Assembly: GCA_022036555.1 (NCBI GenBank)
Contig: CM039140.1
Span: 4,925,943 to 4,989,942, forward strand
Length of the DNA stretch: 64,000 bases
Direction: 5' to 3'
Origin: Microstegium vimineum
Lineage: Eukaryota; Streptophyta; Magnoliopsida; Poales; Poaceae
The notes beneath the pieces are model-generated. The model worked only from the letters and a program-made list of their open reading frames with translations. It was not told where the DNA came from and did no database searches. Shown here in pieces: positions 11,111 to 22,901 of this stretch. A program made the position numbers and the translations under genes. Within the stretch, counting starts at the first letter, position 1. Each line of letters begins with the position of its first letter.

Positions 11111-12008
11111 CGGGGCCGGCCGCTTTGTTTTGTCGAACACGTATCCACGCGACGACCACACGGTTTTGCGTACGCCGCCCGTTACGCTCGGAGACGTGCG
11201 CGTGCGTGGCTCCTGTGTCTCTGCATGAGATTGAGATGTTATTGGGAGGGCCGATCGATATTATCGAAAAACAAGGGGGGCTTGTGTCTACGACATACCG
11301 CACGTACGAGACCGAACGACTTGGACCGCACCACGGCCACCCTACCGTACCGTGGACGGACTGAACGTCGAAGCCTGGAGGCCGCGTCAGCTACATACGT
11401 AACGTAACGAACGCACGCTGAACGTCCCAGGGGTCCAGACAACTTGTGTCTCAGCCCAAAAACGCAATCCATGTTAACACACATAATAAGCATACATAAG
11501 CATGATTTTGTTCCTTGTTATAAGCCACATAAGTATATTTGTGTTCATCTGTATTGATCTTGAATTTAATAAGCTTTTTAGAACAAATCTTATATTTGGC
11601 TCGAACACTTGGCAAAAACTTAGATGATAGTGCAATGGAGCTTTTCTTTGAAAGAAAACAACCTTGAAAATAATTGAATTACAATGTTTTGTGCTCTTTG
11701 TATTGATCTTGAATTTAATAAGTTTTCTAGAACAAACCTTATATTTATAATAGAGGGAGTAGTTTAGTGGCAATGGTTTTTCTTAGAAGCGAAACATTTG
11801 GAGACTTTAAGTCGTTTGTTTATATATAAAATGACGCTAAGATTTGGCGTGTGTGCCTCGAATTCGTTTTGACTATCACGGATAAATATACTCTTTAAGT
11901 TTTGTTGGTTAATAAAGTGGAGGAAACTTTATTATTATATTTATAATTTATATATACAAAGTTATTAAAAGACCGGCAGCCAGCTTGACGCACGCACCGC
12001 GCTCCGAT
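11111..12008. repeat. Intergenic with a 50-bp direct duplication
   Basis: The motif gtattgatcttgaatttaa and about 30 following bases occur at about 11550-11599 and again at about 11699-11748. The second copy runs into atagagggagta, resembling a Stowaway-type terminus. No gene is visible. Positions 12000-12008 are the putative left target duplication of the adjacent Mutator element. Confidence 0.4.
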
Positions 12009-12182
12009 GATTTTTTTAATTTTAACCTTTTTTTAACTAAATTTAATTCTAACACCAAATCACTTTTTTTTATTGCTAACCCTTTTGGCCGCTCCATCAT
12101 CCACTTTGCCGCTCCATGCATGGTGGAGCGGCAAGGAGCTGACTCAGCACTAGACCGGTCAACACGTGTGAGGTGGGCCCGA

Positions 12183-12247
12183 CCTTGCCGCTCCATGATC
12201 TACGGAGCGGCAACCCTGCCGCTCCCTAGATCATGGAGCGGCAAGGG
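12183..12247. repeat. GC-rich palindromic modules in the left MULE TIR
   Basis: Ccttgccgctccatgatct is followed about 25 bases later by its inverse complement agatcatggagcggcaagg. Smaller inverted GCCGCTCC/GGAGCGGC pairs lie inside and at about 12108-12136. The right TIR repeats the arrangement at about 17242-17335 and 17382-17440. Confidence 0.8.
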
Positions 12248-12958
12248 GGAGACCCTTTAAACCGGTAAGTTATTTTTTTTTCTTTCCATTATCTCACGCT
12301 CTCCTCTCCCACACTCGTGTGTTGCTGCTCCCGAACCCACCCGCCTCCACCACCGTTGGCCGCCACCGCCGGTCCGCCGCCGCCCGCCGCCGTGCGCGAC
12401 CGCCCCGGCCCCGGCCACGCCGTCGTCCGCCGCCTGCCGACCCCAGGAGGAGACACGCCGGTCCGCTCGGCCACTGCGAGCCGCCCCAGCCCCGGCCCGC
12501 CCACGCCGCCGTCCGTCGCCGACCACCACCGCCCGGCCCCTCCCCTCCTGCCGCGCCCTCCCCTCCTGCCGACCCCTCCCCCGGTGTGCTAAGGTATTTT
12601 TTTTTATTTTTTTGCTTTATAATGTTTATTTGTAGGTTAGTTTAATTAGTTAGGTTAGTTTTGTAGTGACCTTGTGTAGGTTAGTTTTATTAGTTAGGTT
12701 ACTACTTTAGGGTTTAGTAGCTTATAAATTAGTGTAGTTAGCTAGACAATTTTTATAGACTATTGTTAGTATACTTATCGGAGATTGTTAGTAGTTAGCT
12801 AGATAATAGTAATTAGCTAGACTATTGTTACTTATATAGATTGTAGTTATTTAGGATTTATTGTTAGTTAGCTAAAAATTATAGACGCTACAAAATCGAT
12901 CATTTGATAAACTTCGGTGGAATGATTTTGTAGATTGATTGTTCTGTTCGGGTTTTCT

Positions 12959-15072
12959 ATGGTGGAAGTGTTAGGAAACAAGATGGTGTTTTTGAGGATA
13001 TGGAAGAGGAGTTAGAATGGTTTGATGAACCACCGACCTTCACTGACCTGTGTGCCCGCTTGAGTTCAATGTTTGGTGGTGATTTCACAATTAGGGGCAG
13101 ATATGATAGTGGGACAAAATATAACAATTATGGTTTGATGTCCCTGTCTTCCTCTGCTCACTGGACCCGCTACAATAGGATCCTCCAAAGTTGTAATGCA
13201 CACATGGCTGAGGTGGTTGTTGAGAATGGCTATAGGTTGGAGGATGTTGATGAGGGTGTTGGAGGCGGTGACGAAGAATTGGGTGTACAAGGAGATGAAA
13301 CTCCGAATAACATGGACATGGACGGTCAGTTGACGTAGGAGCAGTTTGATACCCATGTAGAAGGTTGTATAAATGACGACTATGATGTGAGCGAGTTTGA
13401 ACATGAATAGGACGACGAAGCTGAACATGAGAGGGTCCCTGATGTTGTTAGCAGTGATTCTGAGTCTGAGGACGAAGGGGATGAAGGGGATGAAGGGGGT
13501 ACACCTGCTCAGAGGACTCAGGTGCCTCCTAATGCAGTATCGACTCATGTCACGCCCTCATATGTTCCTGTGTCGGCACTTCATGCAATGCCGACTCATG
13601 GTGCGTTGGTATATGAGTTACCAGTGGGTGATGCACACTATTATGATCCATGGGGTAGGGTTAGCGAACCGATTCAGTATGTTCCACCTCCCCCTTACAC
13701 ACAGAATGAACTAATGCAGTTGAGTGAGGGTGGTGTATCTTTTACTGGCGTTCCAAACTACAGAGATGTCAGCATGACACATATGGCAGTCTGTGACACG
13801 GGTTTACAGATGGCAAGGCATTCAGTGCATAACCCTCAGATCCTAATGCTTAGTAAGGGCATGGTCTTCAATACAATGGCAGAAAGGAAGCTTTTTCTTC
13901 AGGACTATACTGTGTTTCACCACAGACCTTACGTTGTCACTCATTCTGACAAAGAGTTGATGTATCAAATTATCTGTAAAGCAAGTTATCCATGCATGTG
14001 GAAGCTTAGTGCGAGGAAGAAGCGTGATGGGAAGTGGAAGATACAATCGGTAGTCTAACTCCACAAATGCTTGGATAACAACGAGAATGAAACACATCCG
14101 CAGCTCACTGCACGTTATCTTGGTCGACGTATTCTGGCTATTGTTGACAAGGACAACGATGTCTCAGTATCAATGTTACAGGTGAACATATTTAACCTTG
14201 TCAGCTACCATGTGAAGTACGGCAAGGCTTGACGTGCTAAGCATATTGCACTTGCGATCCGATGGGGTAGTTGGGTGGAGGCATACAACCGTAAACCCCG
14301 AATATTGAGTGCAATGCAGTTCTACAACGCAGACATGAAATGGTTTTTGGATGAGACTCATCTTAGGCCTCTGCACAACCCGATGAGACTTGTACTAGAC
14401 CGAGTTTTTTGGTCGTTCTCCTAGACGGAGTGGGCTTTCCAGTTTTGTAGGCCTGTGGTACTTATTGATGACACTTTCCTCACCGGGAAGTACAGGGGCA
14501 CTTTGATGATGGTTGCTGCTGTTGATCCTAAAAATCAGATGGTTCCCCTTGCCTTTGCTTTGGCCGAGGGAGAGAACAATTCGTCGTGGTCATGGTTCAT
14601 GAGGCTTCTACGTACCCAGGTCCTTGGTGTGACTCGCACCATATGTGTGATCTTGGACCGACATGCAGGTATTCTTCATGCTGCCAATGAGCATATCGAA
14701 GGATTCCCGCCCAAAGTGCATAGATGGTGCATGCGTCATTTCGACGCTAATTATTAGCGACGACAGAGGAAGGAGGTATGTGAGAAGGTGAAGGAACCAT
14801 GTAATGTACGGACAAAGACTCGGTTCGAGGAGACATTGAAAGAGCTAGACAAGGTAATGAACGAAGCCGACAAATTATGGTTATATGACCAGATGGAACA
14901 AAAGGAAAAGTGGGCACTAGCATTTGACGAGGGTGGCTGGAGGTATGGCATCATGACCACCAACGCGTCGGAGTCTTTCAACCATGTGTTTCGTGGAGTA
15001 CGAGGGTTGCCAGTATCAAGTGTTGTTGAGTACTCTTTTCTAAAGTGCAACGAATATTTTGTGAAGAGATGA
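12959..15072 (+). pseudogene. MULE transposase (MURA-like), degenerate: one frame with seven in-frame stops
   Basis: One reading frame from about 12959 to 15072 matches the layout of plant MULE transposases. It has an N-terminal segment (EDMEEELEWFDEPPTF), then an acidic linker, then a MuDR-type DNA-binding region (about 13800-14060, ending KKRDGKWKIQSV). A transposase core follows (VVLIDDTFLTGKYRGTLMMV from about 14455, then WSWFM and CVILDRHAGI), and finally the NASESFNHVFRG segment. Stops interrupt at about 13336, 13408, 14056, 14230, 14422, 14755 and 15070. All segments stay in the same frame with no insertion or deletion needed. No functional protein can be made. The DDE core residues are partly recognisable (DDT; D of LDR). 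Confidence 0.85.
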
Positions 15073-15405
15073 CAACTTGCTTAAAGAGATATACTTGGGA
15101 CTGGGGTGTGGGGACAACCAGCCCATGATTTTATTGAGGAGGAAAAAGGCTATTCTAAGCAGCAGACCGGTGAGTCGTATGTGAATAACGGTTATATCTA
15201 TAGTGTCAAAGGGTTTGGTGGCACAACTATGGGCGGAGAGCGTTATGGTGGAAGCAACGACCGGTGAGCACCAGCTCGAGTGTGTCTCTTTTGACGCTTT
15301 CTCTCCACGTGCAATGCACGAGCAACATCTGTTTCAAAATTCCCGGTGCATCCTATCTCTGCAAGTCAAAAGTGCATCAAGTCAGCAAAGTAATTCTATT
15401 GTCAT

Positions 15406-16680
15406 TCATGGACTTCGACATAAGAAGCTAATAATGCACAAAGATTCCAAATACTTACTAGCACATAATGAAGCAATATTGTCGTTCACAGACTTCATTA
15501 ATACTCTCTCTTCCTCAGCTGCATCCTTCCTAGCCCTTTCCGTCTCCATTCTCGCATTTCTCTCAACTACCCACTTGTTCCACGCGACACTATGAGGGCT
15601 CGGAATACCTTTAACTCTATCTTTCTCACGCATATCTCTCTTCCGGTTATTGATGAAATGCTTGACGTAATTAGGACCAAATCCTTTTAGCCTGTCCAAA
15701 TCTTTTCCTCCCCTGAATCTCCTCGAGGAATTTTTTCTTGCCAGCTGAACCTTCCTACATGCATTTCCGAGTACTATGTTCAAATAGTCAGATAAATTAT
15801 TCCACAACAAATTGACGTACGCTTCAATGTAAGGAGTCAAATAGCGAACCTCATCGTAGTCAATCATATGCCCACAATAGTGGCCAATGCCTAGCTTAGA
15901 AGGAAGTAAGCCATAGTTGGATTGCACACCACATTGACACATTACAACAGGTTTAGCGGGTTCCTCCACCGGCTCCACATGTCTCTGCTTTTCCTTTCCC
16001 TTTTTCTTTGTCTGTGGCCAAAGATCCTTAGGACCATAGAGCCATTCCCTGAAACTACACCTAGGCATACACAAATTCTACAAAACAATAGGTAAAAATG
16101 TATTAGTACATGAAAACAGAAAGATATGACATTTGCCAACTGATATGAGAGTTTATCACCATACGACAACTTACCTCATGCTTGAGAGCACAAGTGAACT
16201 CATTCGAATTGTTAGGGTTGATCACTACTCGCTCTCCGTAATCGCACCGAGGAGGCAACTCCAGACGTCTAGCTGTTGCGTAGGTCTTCTCTTCATTCGT
16301 CATTGGAGGAGGGTTAGGCGAAGGGGAACCCACTGCTTGAAGCGATCCGCGGAGTTATGAAAGTTCCAAGTAGAGAAAAGTAAGATCCTAGGATCACACT
16401 TTTCTGGACCATCAATCCACTGAAAGAAAAAACACCTAGTATGATCCTACAAAATAAAATTGTTTGAAATTAAATTGTAACTAAAGAATATAAAATGATG
16501 AACTCATTGATGACACAATTACTTATGCAAATGCGGCTACATGTCTAGAAGCAACGAGCCGCGGTGTCCGGCTGCCTCGATGTTGTATGTCGGCCGAAAT
16601 ACAGTCACAGTTAGGGACCGGAAGTTCAGGAGGAACGGGGCATCCAAGCTAGAACTCTCAATGTATAATTCCCTAGGTCG
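15406..16680 (-). pseudogene. MULE accessory gene, convergent to the transposase, with Cys-rich (GRF-like) motif
   Basis: The minus strand carries linked coding segments. One is at 16680-16530 (KRGRPRELYIES, then AAGHRGSLLLDM). One is at 16440-16330 (QWIDGPEKCDPRILLFSTW). One is at 16333-16170 (LELPPRCDYGERVVIN). The last is 16074..15406, with CQCGVQSNYGLLPSKLGIGHYCGHMIDYDE, split here as the Cys/His cluster CQCGVQSNYGLLP and GHYCGH, followed by a Lys/Arg/Glu-rich coiled-coil-like tail. The Cys pattern resembles GRF-type zinc fingers found beside MULE transposases. Its function is unknown. The segments need introns or frame changes to join, and a stop follows LLLDM, so I score it a decayed gene. 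The layout, two genes converging tail to tail, is the same as in maize MuDR (mudrA/mudrB), although I cannot claim homology to mudrB. Confidence 0.5.
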
Positions 16681-17714
16681 ACCACGCTTTTTTCAATACT
16701 CCGTACGATAAAGGTCTTGCATCTACTAACATCAAATAAAAAATAGGTACGTATGTATTAACAAAATAACATATAAAGAAAATATAACAATTAACTACAA
16801 TAACTAAACTTAACAAAGTTTACTAACTAGTTTACTTAATTAATCAAAATAACTCGGACTAACTTTATTAATCAACTAAGTCAACTACATATCTAACCAA
16901 ATATTCTAACTAACTAAGGAAAACTAAGTTAAGCTAACCAAAGTAATATACTAACTAACTTAATAAACTAAGGTAAGTTAGTAACAGAAAGTATACTACT
17001 AATTTAGTAAATAATAATCTAGACTAAATAAATCTAACAATGCTACTAACCTTTAAAGCACGTCGGGGCGGAGGGAGCACGGCGGAGGGAGGTGGAGCTT
17101 GGGAGCCTGGATGAGGGTCCGCCGGGTGGCGGAGGCGTGGGAGTCGCCCTCGGCAGCGCCATGCCGAGCAGCAGCAGCAAAACGAAAGAGGGGGCGAGAG
17201 AGGGAGAGGAAGGAGGACTTACCGATTTAAACGACATACCCCTTGCCGCTCCATGATCTGCGGAGCGGCAGGGTTGCCGCTCTATCGCTGGGAGAGCGAC
17301 AGCCTTGCCGCTCCGCAGATTATGGAGCGGCAAGGTGGGCCCACCTCGCACGCGTTGACCGGTCCAATGCTGAGCCAGCTCCTTGCCACTCTACCATGCA
17401 TGGAGCGGCAAAGGAGAAATTCCGCTCCATGGATGATGGAGCGGCCAAAATGGTTAGCAATAAAAAAAAGATTCGGTGTTATAGTTAAATTTAGTTAAAA
17501 AAAAAGTTAAAATTAATAAAAAAATTCGCTCCTGTCGCCCGTCTTGTTTTCTTATCACAAATGAACGCGAAGCAAACGGGCTGTTTGCTCCCAACTACCG
17601 TCTTAGCCTCTTGGCCCATCAATCGGCCCGGCTCGCCCAGCCCACGACGCACGCCTCGCTCTCTGGGCGTCTGGAGGCAGCTGGCAACAACCACCTCGGC
17701 TCCTCCGTTCCTCC

Positions 17715-17722
17715 CATAAAAG
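17715..17722 (+). promoter_or_regulatory. Probable TATA box of the LTPG gene
   Basis: CATAAAAG lies 120 bases before the start codon, a normal plant leader length. It is 189 bases from the right end of the Mutator-like element. Confidence 0.45.
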
Positions 17723-17841
17723 ATGCCCATTACAAGCCTTCTCCATCCAGAGCCTTCCTCCCCACACCACACAGAGCCCCTCCACAACCCTTCAAACCCT
17801 AGCGAGCGAGCCAGCGAGAGGTCTCACCCCCACCACCACCC

Positions 17842-18186
17842 ATGGAGCGCCGCCTCCACCACCTTGCGCTGCTGCTCGGCCTCCTCGCCTGGGCGGCGGC
17901 GGCCGCCACGGGAGCCGAGGCGCAGCCGGTGTGCGACCCCTCCATCCTCGCCACCCAGATCGCGCTCTTCTGCATGCCGGACATGCCCACGGCGCCCTGC
18001 TGCGAGCCGATCATCGCCTCCGTCGATCTCGGCGGCGGCATCCCCTGCCTTTGCCGCGTCGCCGCCCAACCGCAGCTCGTCCTCGCCCGCCTCAACGCCA
18101 CCCACCTCCTCGCGCTCTACGCCTCCTGCGGAGGACAGCACACCGGGGGCGCCCACCTCGCCGCCGCCTGCCAAGGTACATCACGT

Positions 18187-18235
<49 letters not shown>

Positions 18236-19879
18236 TGTGTTTGAGAGAGAAACCTGTGCGCGTGAGTCAGTGTGTGTGTGTGTTCGCTCGGATCCTGTGG
18301 TGGTTTGGCGAGATCCTAGTGTACTGTGTGCTTTCGGATTTGGTTCTTGAGCTTTTTGCGTGATGGTATTTCGCTGCGAGTTCTCGTCTTCCACTGTGTG
18401 GCGACGAACCCGTACGTCTTCATCAAGTTTGTTCGATTTTTTTTGCTCCAGACTTCGTCTCTTTCGGGTCGCAAGAGCGCTAATACTAGTGAGCATATTT
18501 TGGGCGAGATTACCCGTGGCTCCGTACGCGCGCGACTCCTAATTTTGTTTAGCCTTTTGTCTTTGGTTTGGATTTCGTTCGTTTTGGTCTGGATCTCGAA
18601 AAGGTTTGTTCGTCTTGGCTCCCCTTCGTTCTCTAGTCTCGGTGTCCCCATGGATCACCTGACCGTTTCTGATGTTTTTCTTACTGAAAAGTATTTTTGT
18701 TTTTTAAGACTGTGTTTAGATCCTGAAAATGGGTAAAACAAATCCTGTAGCGTTTGTCACGTCACACTATAGTAATTTTATTTTTATTTAATAATAATTA
18801 TCAAACATTAATTAATTAGACTTAAAATATTCACCTCGTAAAGTATAACAAAACTGTGTAATTAGTTTTTTTATTTTATCTATATTTAGTCCTCTATATA
18901 TGCTGGTATTTTGATGTGACTATATGTGCTGGTATTTTGATGTGACCGAGAATAGAAATTCGATGGGATGGATGTGATGAAGATGTGATGAAAAGTTGGG
19001 GAGAATTGGGGGAATTAACACAGCCTTAAGCGAGGTCCGAACTCTGCGTTTCTTTTTCATCTCTTCTTTTGCATTCTTGTCTACTTGTTCCTGTTGCGTG
19101 AAAGTTTCCATGGCCTGAAGTTTGAACAGAAAGAGCAACTGCCCTCTGGGCTCTCTGGCTTTGCAGCAGCAGGCCAGCTGCACTGCCTGCACAGCCTGCA
19201 GCAGCGCTGCAGCCTTTCAGGATTCCGGCAAAAGGCCAACCCCGTTTCTCTTGCCCTTTTGTTCTCTTTTCTTGGCCCGCACGAAATGGCGCCGCAGTGC
19301 ATGCCTTTTCTACCCGAAAGACGATACTGCCCTTGCACTAGTTATCTTATTACCGTTTTCTTTTTGTGAACGTGAAATTATTGCAATGTGTGGACTAACG
19401 CCGTTAAACTCACGTGCCCTTGCCTGCAGGTCCGTCACCTCCCGCTACCATTCCCGTGATCGCTCCGCCGCCGCCCGCCGCGCCCCGCTACAAGCAGCCA
19501 ACAGGTACGAACCCGCTGTCACCTGCTCTGTGCTATTTCTGCTTCAACTTTTCGCGTGTTGTGTTTGATCGATGCGAGAGTTGGACTAATCCGTGCGGTG
19601 TCTGTCTTTTTGTTGTGATGTTTCGCAGGCGAGGTCCCTCCCCCGCCGCCGCCACAGAGCGAGAAGCCGTCCCCGTCTCCCCGGCAGCAGCCTGGCGCCT
19701 CCCCCCGCGGCAAGGCCATCCCAACCAGCCCGGCCGCCTCCTTCTCCCAGCTGGCGCCGGCCGCCGTGCCCACGACGCCCATCACGCCACCGCACTCCGG
19801 CTCCGACAAGGGGCGCTTCCACGTCTCCCCCGCGATGGTCTGCTTCTTCATCATCGCCGTCATCATCATCCTCGATTGA
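17842..19879 (+). CDS. GPI-anchored non-specific lipid-transfer protein (LTPG type), three exons
   Basis: Exons 17842..18175, 19430..19504 and 19629..19879 join with GT-AG borders and consistent phase to give 219 residues. Residues 1 to about 28 form a signal peptide ending AEA before QPVCD. The mature part has the eight-cysteine pattern of the LTP/2S-albumin/protease-inhibitor fold: C, C, CC, CLC, C, C (VCDPS, LFC, PCCEP, PCLC, ASCGG, AACQG). A Pro/Ser-rich linker follows, and the C-terminus is hydrophobic (MVCFFIIAVIIILD), as expected for GPI attachment. Such proteins carry lipids at the cell surface and help deposit cuticle or suberin; the actual ligand is not visible here. Intron 1 (1.25 kb) holds a CT microsatellite and a MITE. 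I recognise the family, not a specific orthologue. Confidence 0.9.
18191..18231. repeat. (CT)n microsatellite in LTPG intron 1
   Basis: About twenty uninterrupted CT units, starting 15 bases after the exon 1 donor site. Confidence 0.95.
18708..19025. mobile_element. MITE in LTPG intron 1 with CTGTGTT termini
   Basis: The left end GACTGTGTTTAGATCC and right end AATTAACACAGCC are inverted repeats flanked by TTAA on both sides (palindromic, so a weak duplication). The body has the attaattagact, tgtgtaattagttttt and tatatttagtcct blocks of a common grass MITE. A 24-bp unit with ctggtattttgatgtgac is tandemly duplicated at about 18897-18945. It is related to the element at 49195-49490. Confidence 0.6.
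19080..19345. repeat. Dispersed repeat, copy A (GCAACTGCCCTCTG ... CGAAAGACGATACTGCCC)
   Basis: This intronic block shares gcgtgaaagtt, gcaactgccctctg, gcagcagcag and accgaaagacgatactgccc-like segments, in the same order, with 45590-45800, and part of them with 44480-44660. The repeat class is not recognised. No TIR or poly-A tail was found. Confidence 0.4.
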
Positions 19880-22800
19880 GCCCACGGCGCCGCCCCGGAC
19901 CGGCCTCCAACCATCGCCGGTGCCTGGCTTGAGCCCGTAGCAGCAGCAGAATTCGTAGTAGTACTGTAGTAGTAGTAGTATCACCATCGGTAGTAGTAGT
20001 GGCTAGGGCCACTAGGTCATCGTAGTTATGTTGCATCTTTAGTAGTAGTAGTAGCAGCATCGGTAGTACATGATCGGTGGAGTTGGAAGGAGAGGACGTG
20101 ATGGTTGGTCTAGCAAGTAGTAGTCCCCGTATGGTCGGTCATACCTGCAGTACTATGGTTTGTCCGTCTGCCTCCTCAGTGGCGTTGTTTCTGCTTGGCG
20201 TCGGAATGGAATGTGGCCGGAGGAGACCACTCTGTTTTTTTTTTTTGGTTGGTTAATCTTGTGTTTGTAGCTGAACTACGGTTTCGGATGAATGGTGATG
20301 GAATTAATCTTGGATGGTTCCGTCTGGGCCTTAAATTTGCTTGCTCATGGTGAATGCAGATGGTCACGCACTCATGCATGGAATGTGGACTTTGATGAAT
20401 GTGGCTCCTTATTTTTATCTTATTGTTTCTGATCCCAAGTTGCTAGTGTCACACCATTGTTGCACAGTACTAGGCCACACCGCGCACGCATAAGGGCACG
20501 TACAACGCAGGCAGTAACGAGTATCAGCTTCACAAAAAAGTATTGAGCCACGTAGATCGAGGTAGTCTACCTCACAACACAGACTATAATTTCTGATTTG
20601 TCGAAAAAAAAAGACTATAATTTCTGACTCCACAATTTATATCGGTACATGGCAGATGTATGCTGCTTTTACTGCGTTGTCATAGAAAGATGATGCAAAA
20701 GTAGATGCCTCCTTGCCACAACGTTTTCTCCCGTGTATGCTTTGATCTTTTGTCACACGAGGCGGTAGCATCTTCTGCAAGGTGTTCGGACGGCCTGCGA
20801 AGCTACCAATCAGAGTGAGTTGGAGTACTAGCTCGGACGTGGCACTTGGGGGCAGCACGACACCGTGGTGCGTTGGGCACGGCCTAACTACTGCTGCCGG
20901 AGTAGTAGTTTATTTACTCCTGCCCTTGCATATAGGAATATTCGGCTTTAACTTATAGGAATATTTTTTTTTCAGTATGGCCCATATATAAGTATAACAT
21001 GTTAACATGTCACTAAGGGCAATACCAACGTAAGCGACCTATTAGCCTCATCTTCCACGCAGACTGAAGCAGCCGTATTACCCAACACATGTGTTATCTT
21101 GTCACTACCCATACTCCAGCTTTTGCAGGGAGAAAATTGGCACGAACCTTGCACGTTGGAGAGAGGACGCCGTGGGAAGTCAGTGGTCCCAATGAAGCAG
21201 CCAACAATCGCATGCCACAATGCGTATCCAAGTGTTGCTTTGCACTTTTGTCTGACGGAGTTGTTGGCTCTTCTGCAGGCCACACTGACAGTCTGCGGAG
21301 CCAACAGTCTGCGGAGCCAACACTTAACGTGACATGGAGATTTGGAGGCAACGTGTAAGTTGGGGCAGTTCACGACGATGGAGCATTGGGGAAGCCTTAA
21401 TAATTCTTATTTGAACTGCCCGCATGTACACTTTAATTTATTGAGAGATCAGAGATGTGATATATGCTGTTTGATATTGTCCATCCATATTTTTTTAGTG
21501 CCACCCAAAATGAATTCTCCACGTTTCAGTGGTCCCAGTGGTCACTGGACGTATGTACGATCAAAAGTTGATTTCCTTTTTCACAAGAGTGCAACAAACT
21601 AGAAAAAAAAAACATTGCATGTATCTCACTCGAATTAGCAGAGACAACCCTAAGAATGGGCAAAGAATAGCATCTTTAGAGTTTAGACCCAAATATTCTC
21701 AAACGTTGTGTTGCAACGGTATAATAAACAAGTTGATGTGTTAGAGAGATCTAGAGTAGAGATATAAAAAGCAATTTGTGCCTAGTGGTAAGCCCGTAAT
21801 AAATAATAAATAAAGGGAGATACAACGATAGATTGACGACATTTTCGGTTGATCGTTTTTGCGGCTGATAAGCTGATTGATGCTGTTTTTAACCATGTTA
21901 TTGTGAAATAAAAACATTATACAATGACTGATAAGTCAGGCTATTCCTAGAGGGGTTTTAGCCACAATGATAGGAGAGAAAAAAAACTCCCTTATGTGTC
22001 GTATATTTAATCCAAAGCATATGTCTATGGTCAGACTATCTGAGACAGCTAAAGTGAGGTAGGAGTCTGAGAGCTTTCCTCGATCGAAGATCTCTTTCAA
22101 CACCGGAAACCTAAACTCTCTCGCCACCGCAGATTGAGTTTTTTTTTTTAAAGATAAGAGATAGTAGTTCGAAGTTGGCATTCGTTCGTCGTGACTCATG
22201 ACTCGTGATGTATAACATTATCGATGTGCCACCCCCGGTTGTTGCATTGCCGTAGCAAAAGGGCCACTCCGTCCGTCCTCGTTCTCTCTCGCAGCAAGTT
22301 GGCGAAGCACGGGCCCCACAGAATCACCGTGGGGCGCAGGTGGCAGCGGGCCAGCGGCGCAGCCTGTTTGCAGCCAATCCCAACTCGATCCGGCAAAGGG
22401 CCGACCTGGCGTGGTAACGCGCGAGTGGCGTGCTGACCGAGCTCGCTCTCGCACCCGGTTTCCACGATCTGCTGAGTTTGTGCACGACGCACGCATACGC
22501 CGGCCGACACGCGGCAGCTAGCGCACACACCACGCTCACGATGCCTGGCTGCCGCCTGTACACTGTACTACTCCGTTGGTGCGCTGCTTGCTTTATTAAG
22601 AATGTTAATTTGTCGTCTACTGTAATTGGCTACTAGTTGTGATTATGTCAGTATGAATATCTCCATATGGATTTGCTAATTGTCATTTGAACTGCCTAGT
22701 TAAATTATTTATCCAGATTTTTTTTGCGAACATTATCCAGATTTTTTTGAGTCCGAACTAAAATGATCTGTCGACGTACGTTTTAGTAGTCACATATTCG

Positions 22801-22901
22801 TTCAAAAAAAATAGTTCTCTGATTTCTTTTTCATTATGACAGGAGCTGATATATTAAAACATTGCATATTTTTCATGCATGTGACTTTCTCAAAAATACA
22901 A
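19880..22901. other. LTPG 3' region and intergenic DNA; no further gene seen
   Basis: The first 200 bases hold TAG/GTA trinucleotide runs (about 19950-20060) in the probable 3' UTR of the LTPG gene. From about 20.4 to 22.9 kb only short, mutually overlapping ORFs occur in no consistent frame. I found no domain, tRNA or clear element boundary. Confidence 0.4.

Larger units (their letters stand above)
12009..17526. mobile_element. Mutator-like element (MULE) with about 260-310-bp terminal inverted repeats
   Basis: The left terminus (12009 to about 12268) and right terminus (about 17218 to 17526) are inverted copies of each other, from RATTTTTTTAATTTTAAC at the tips to ACCG(G/A)T(A/T)AAGT-type sequence at the inner edge. 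Flanks CGCTCCGAT (12000-12008) and CGCTCCTGT (17527-17535) fit an aged 9-bp target duplication (7 of 9 identical), the Mutator length. The TIRs contain several GCCGCTCC/GGAGCGGC modules forming hairpins. Inside are a transposase pseudogene on plus and a second ORF set on minus, converging near 15.4 kb. Confidence 0.85.

Noticed and set aside
9672..11407. Long plus-strand open frames opposite the F-box gene (for example 9672-10394, 10467-11228 and 10562-11407)
   Set aside because: They are shadows of the GC-rich antisense exon. They are Arg/Pro-rich, have no domain and overlap each other in different frames.
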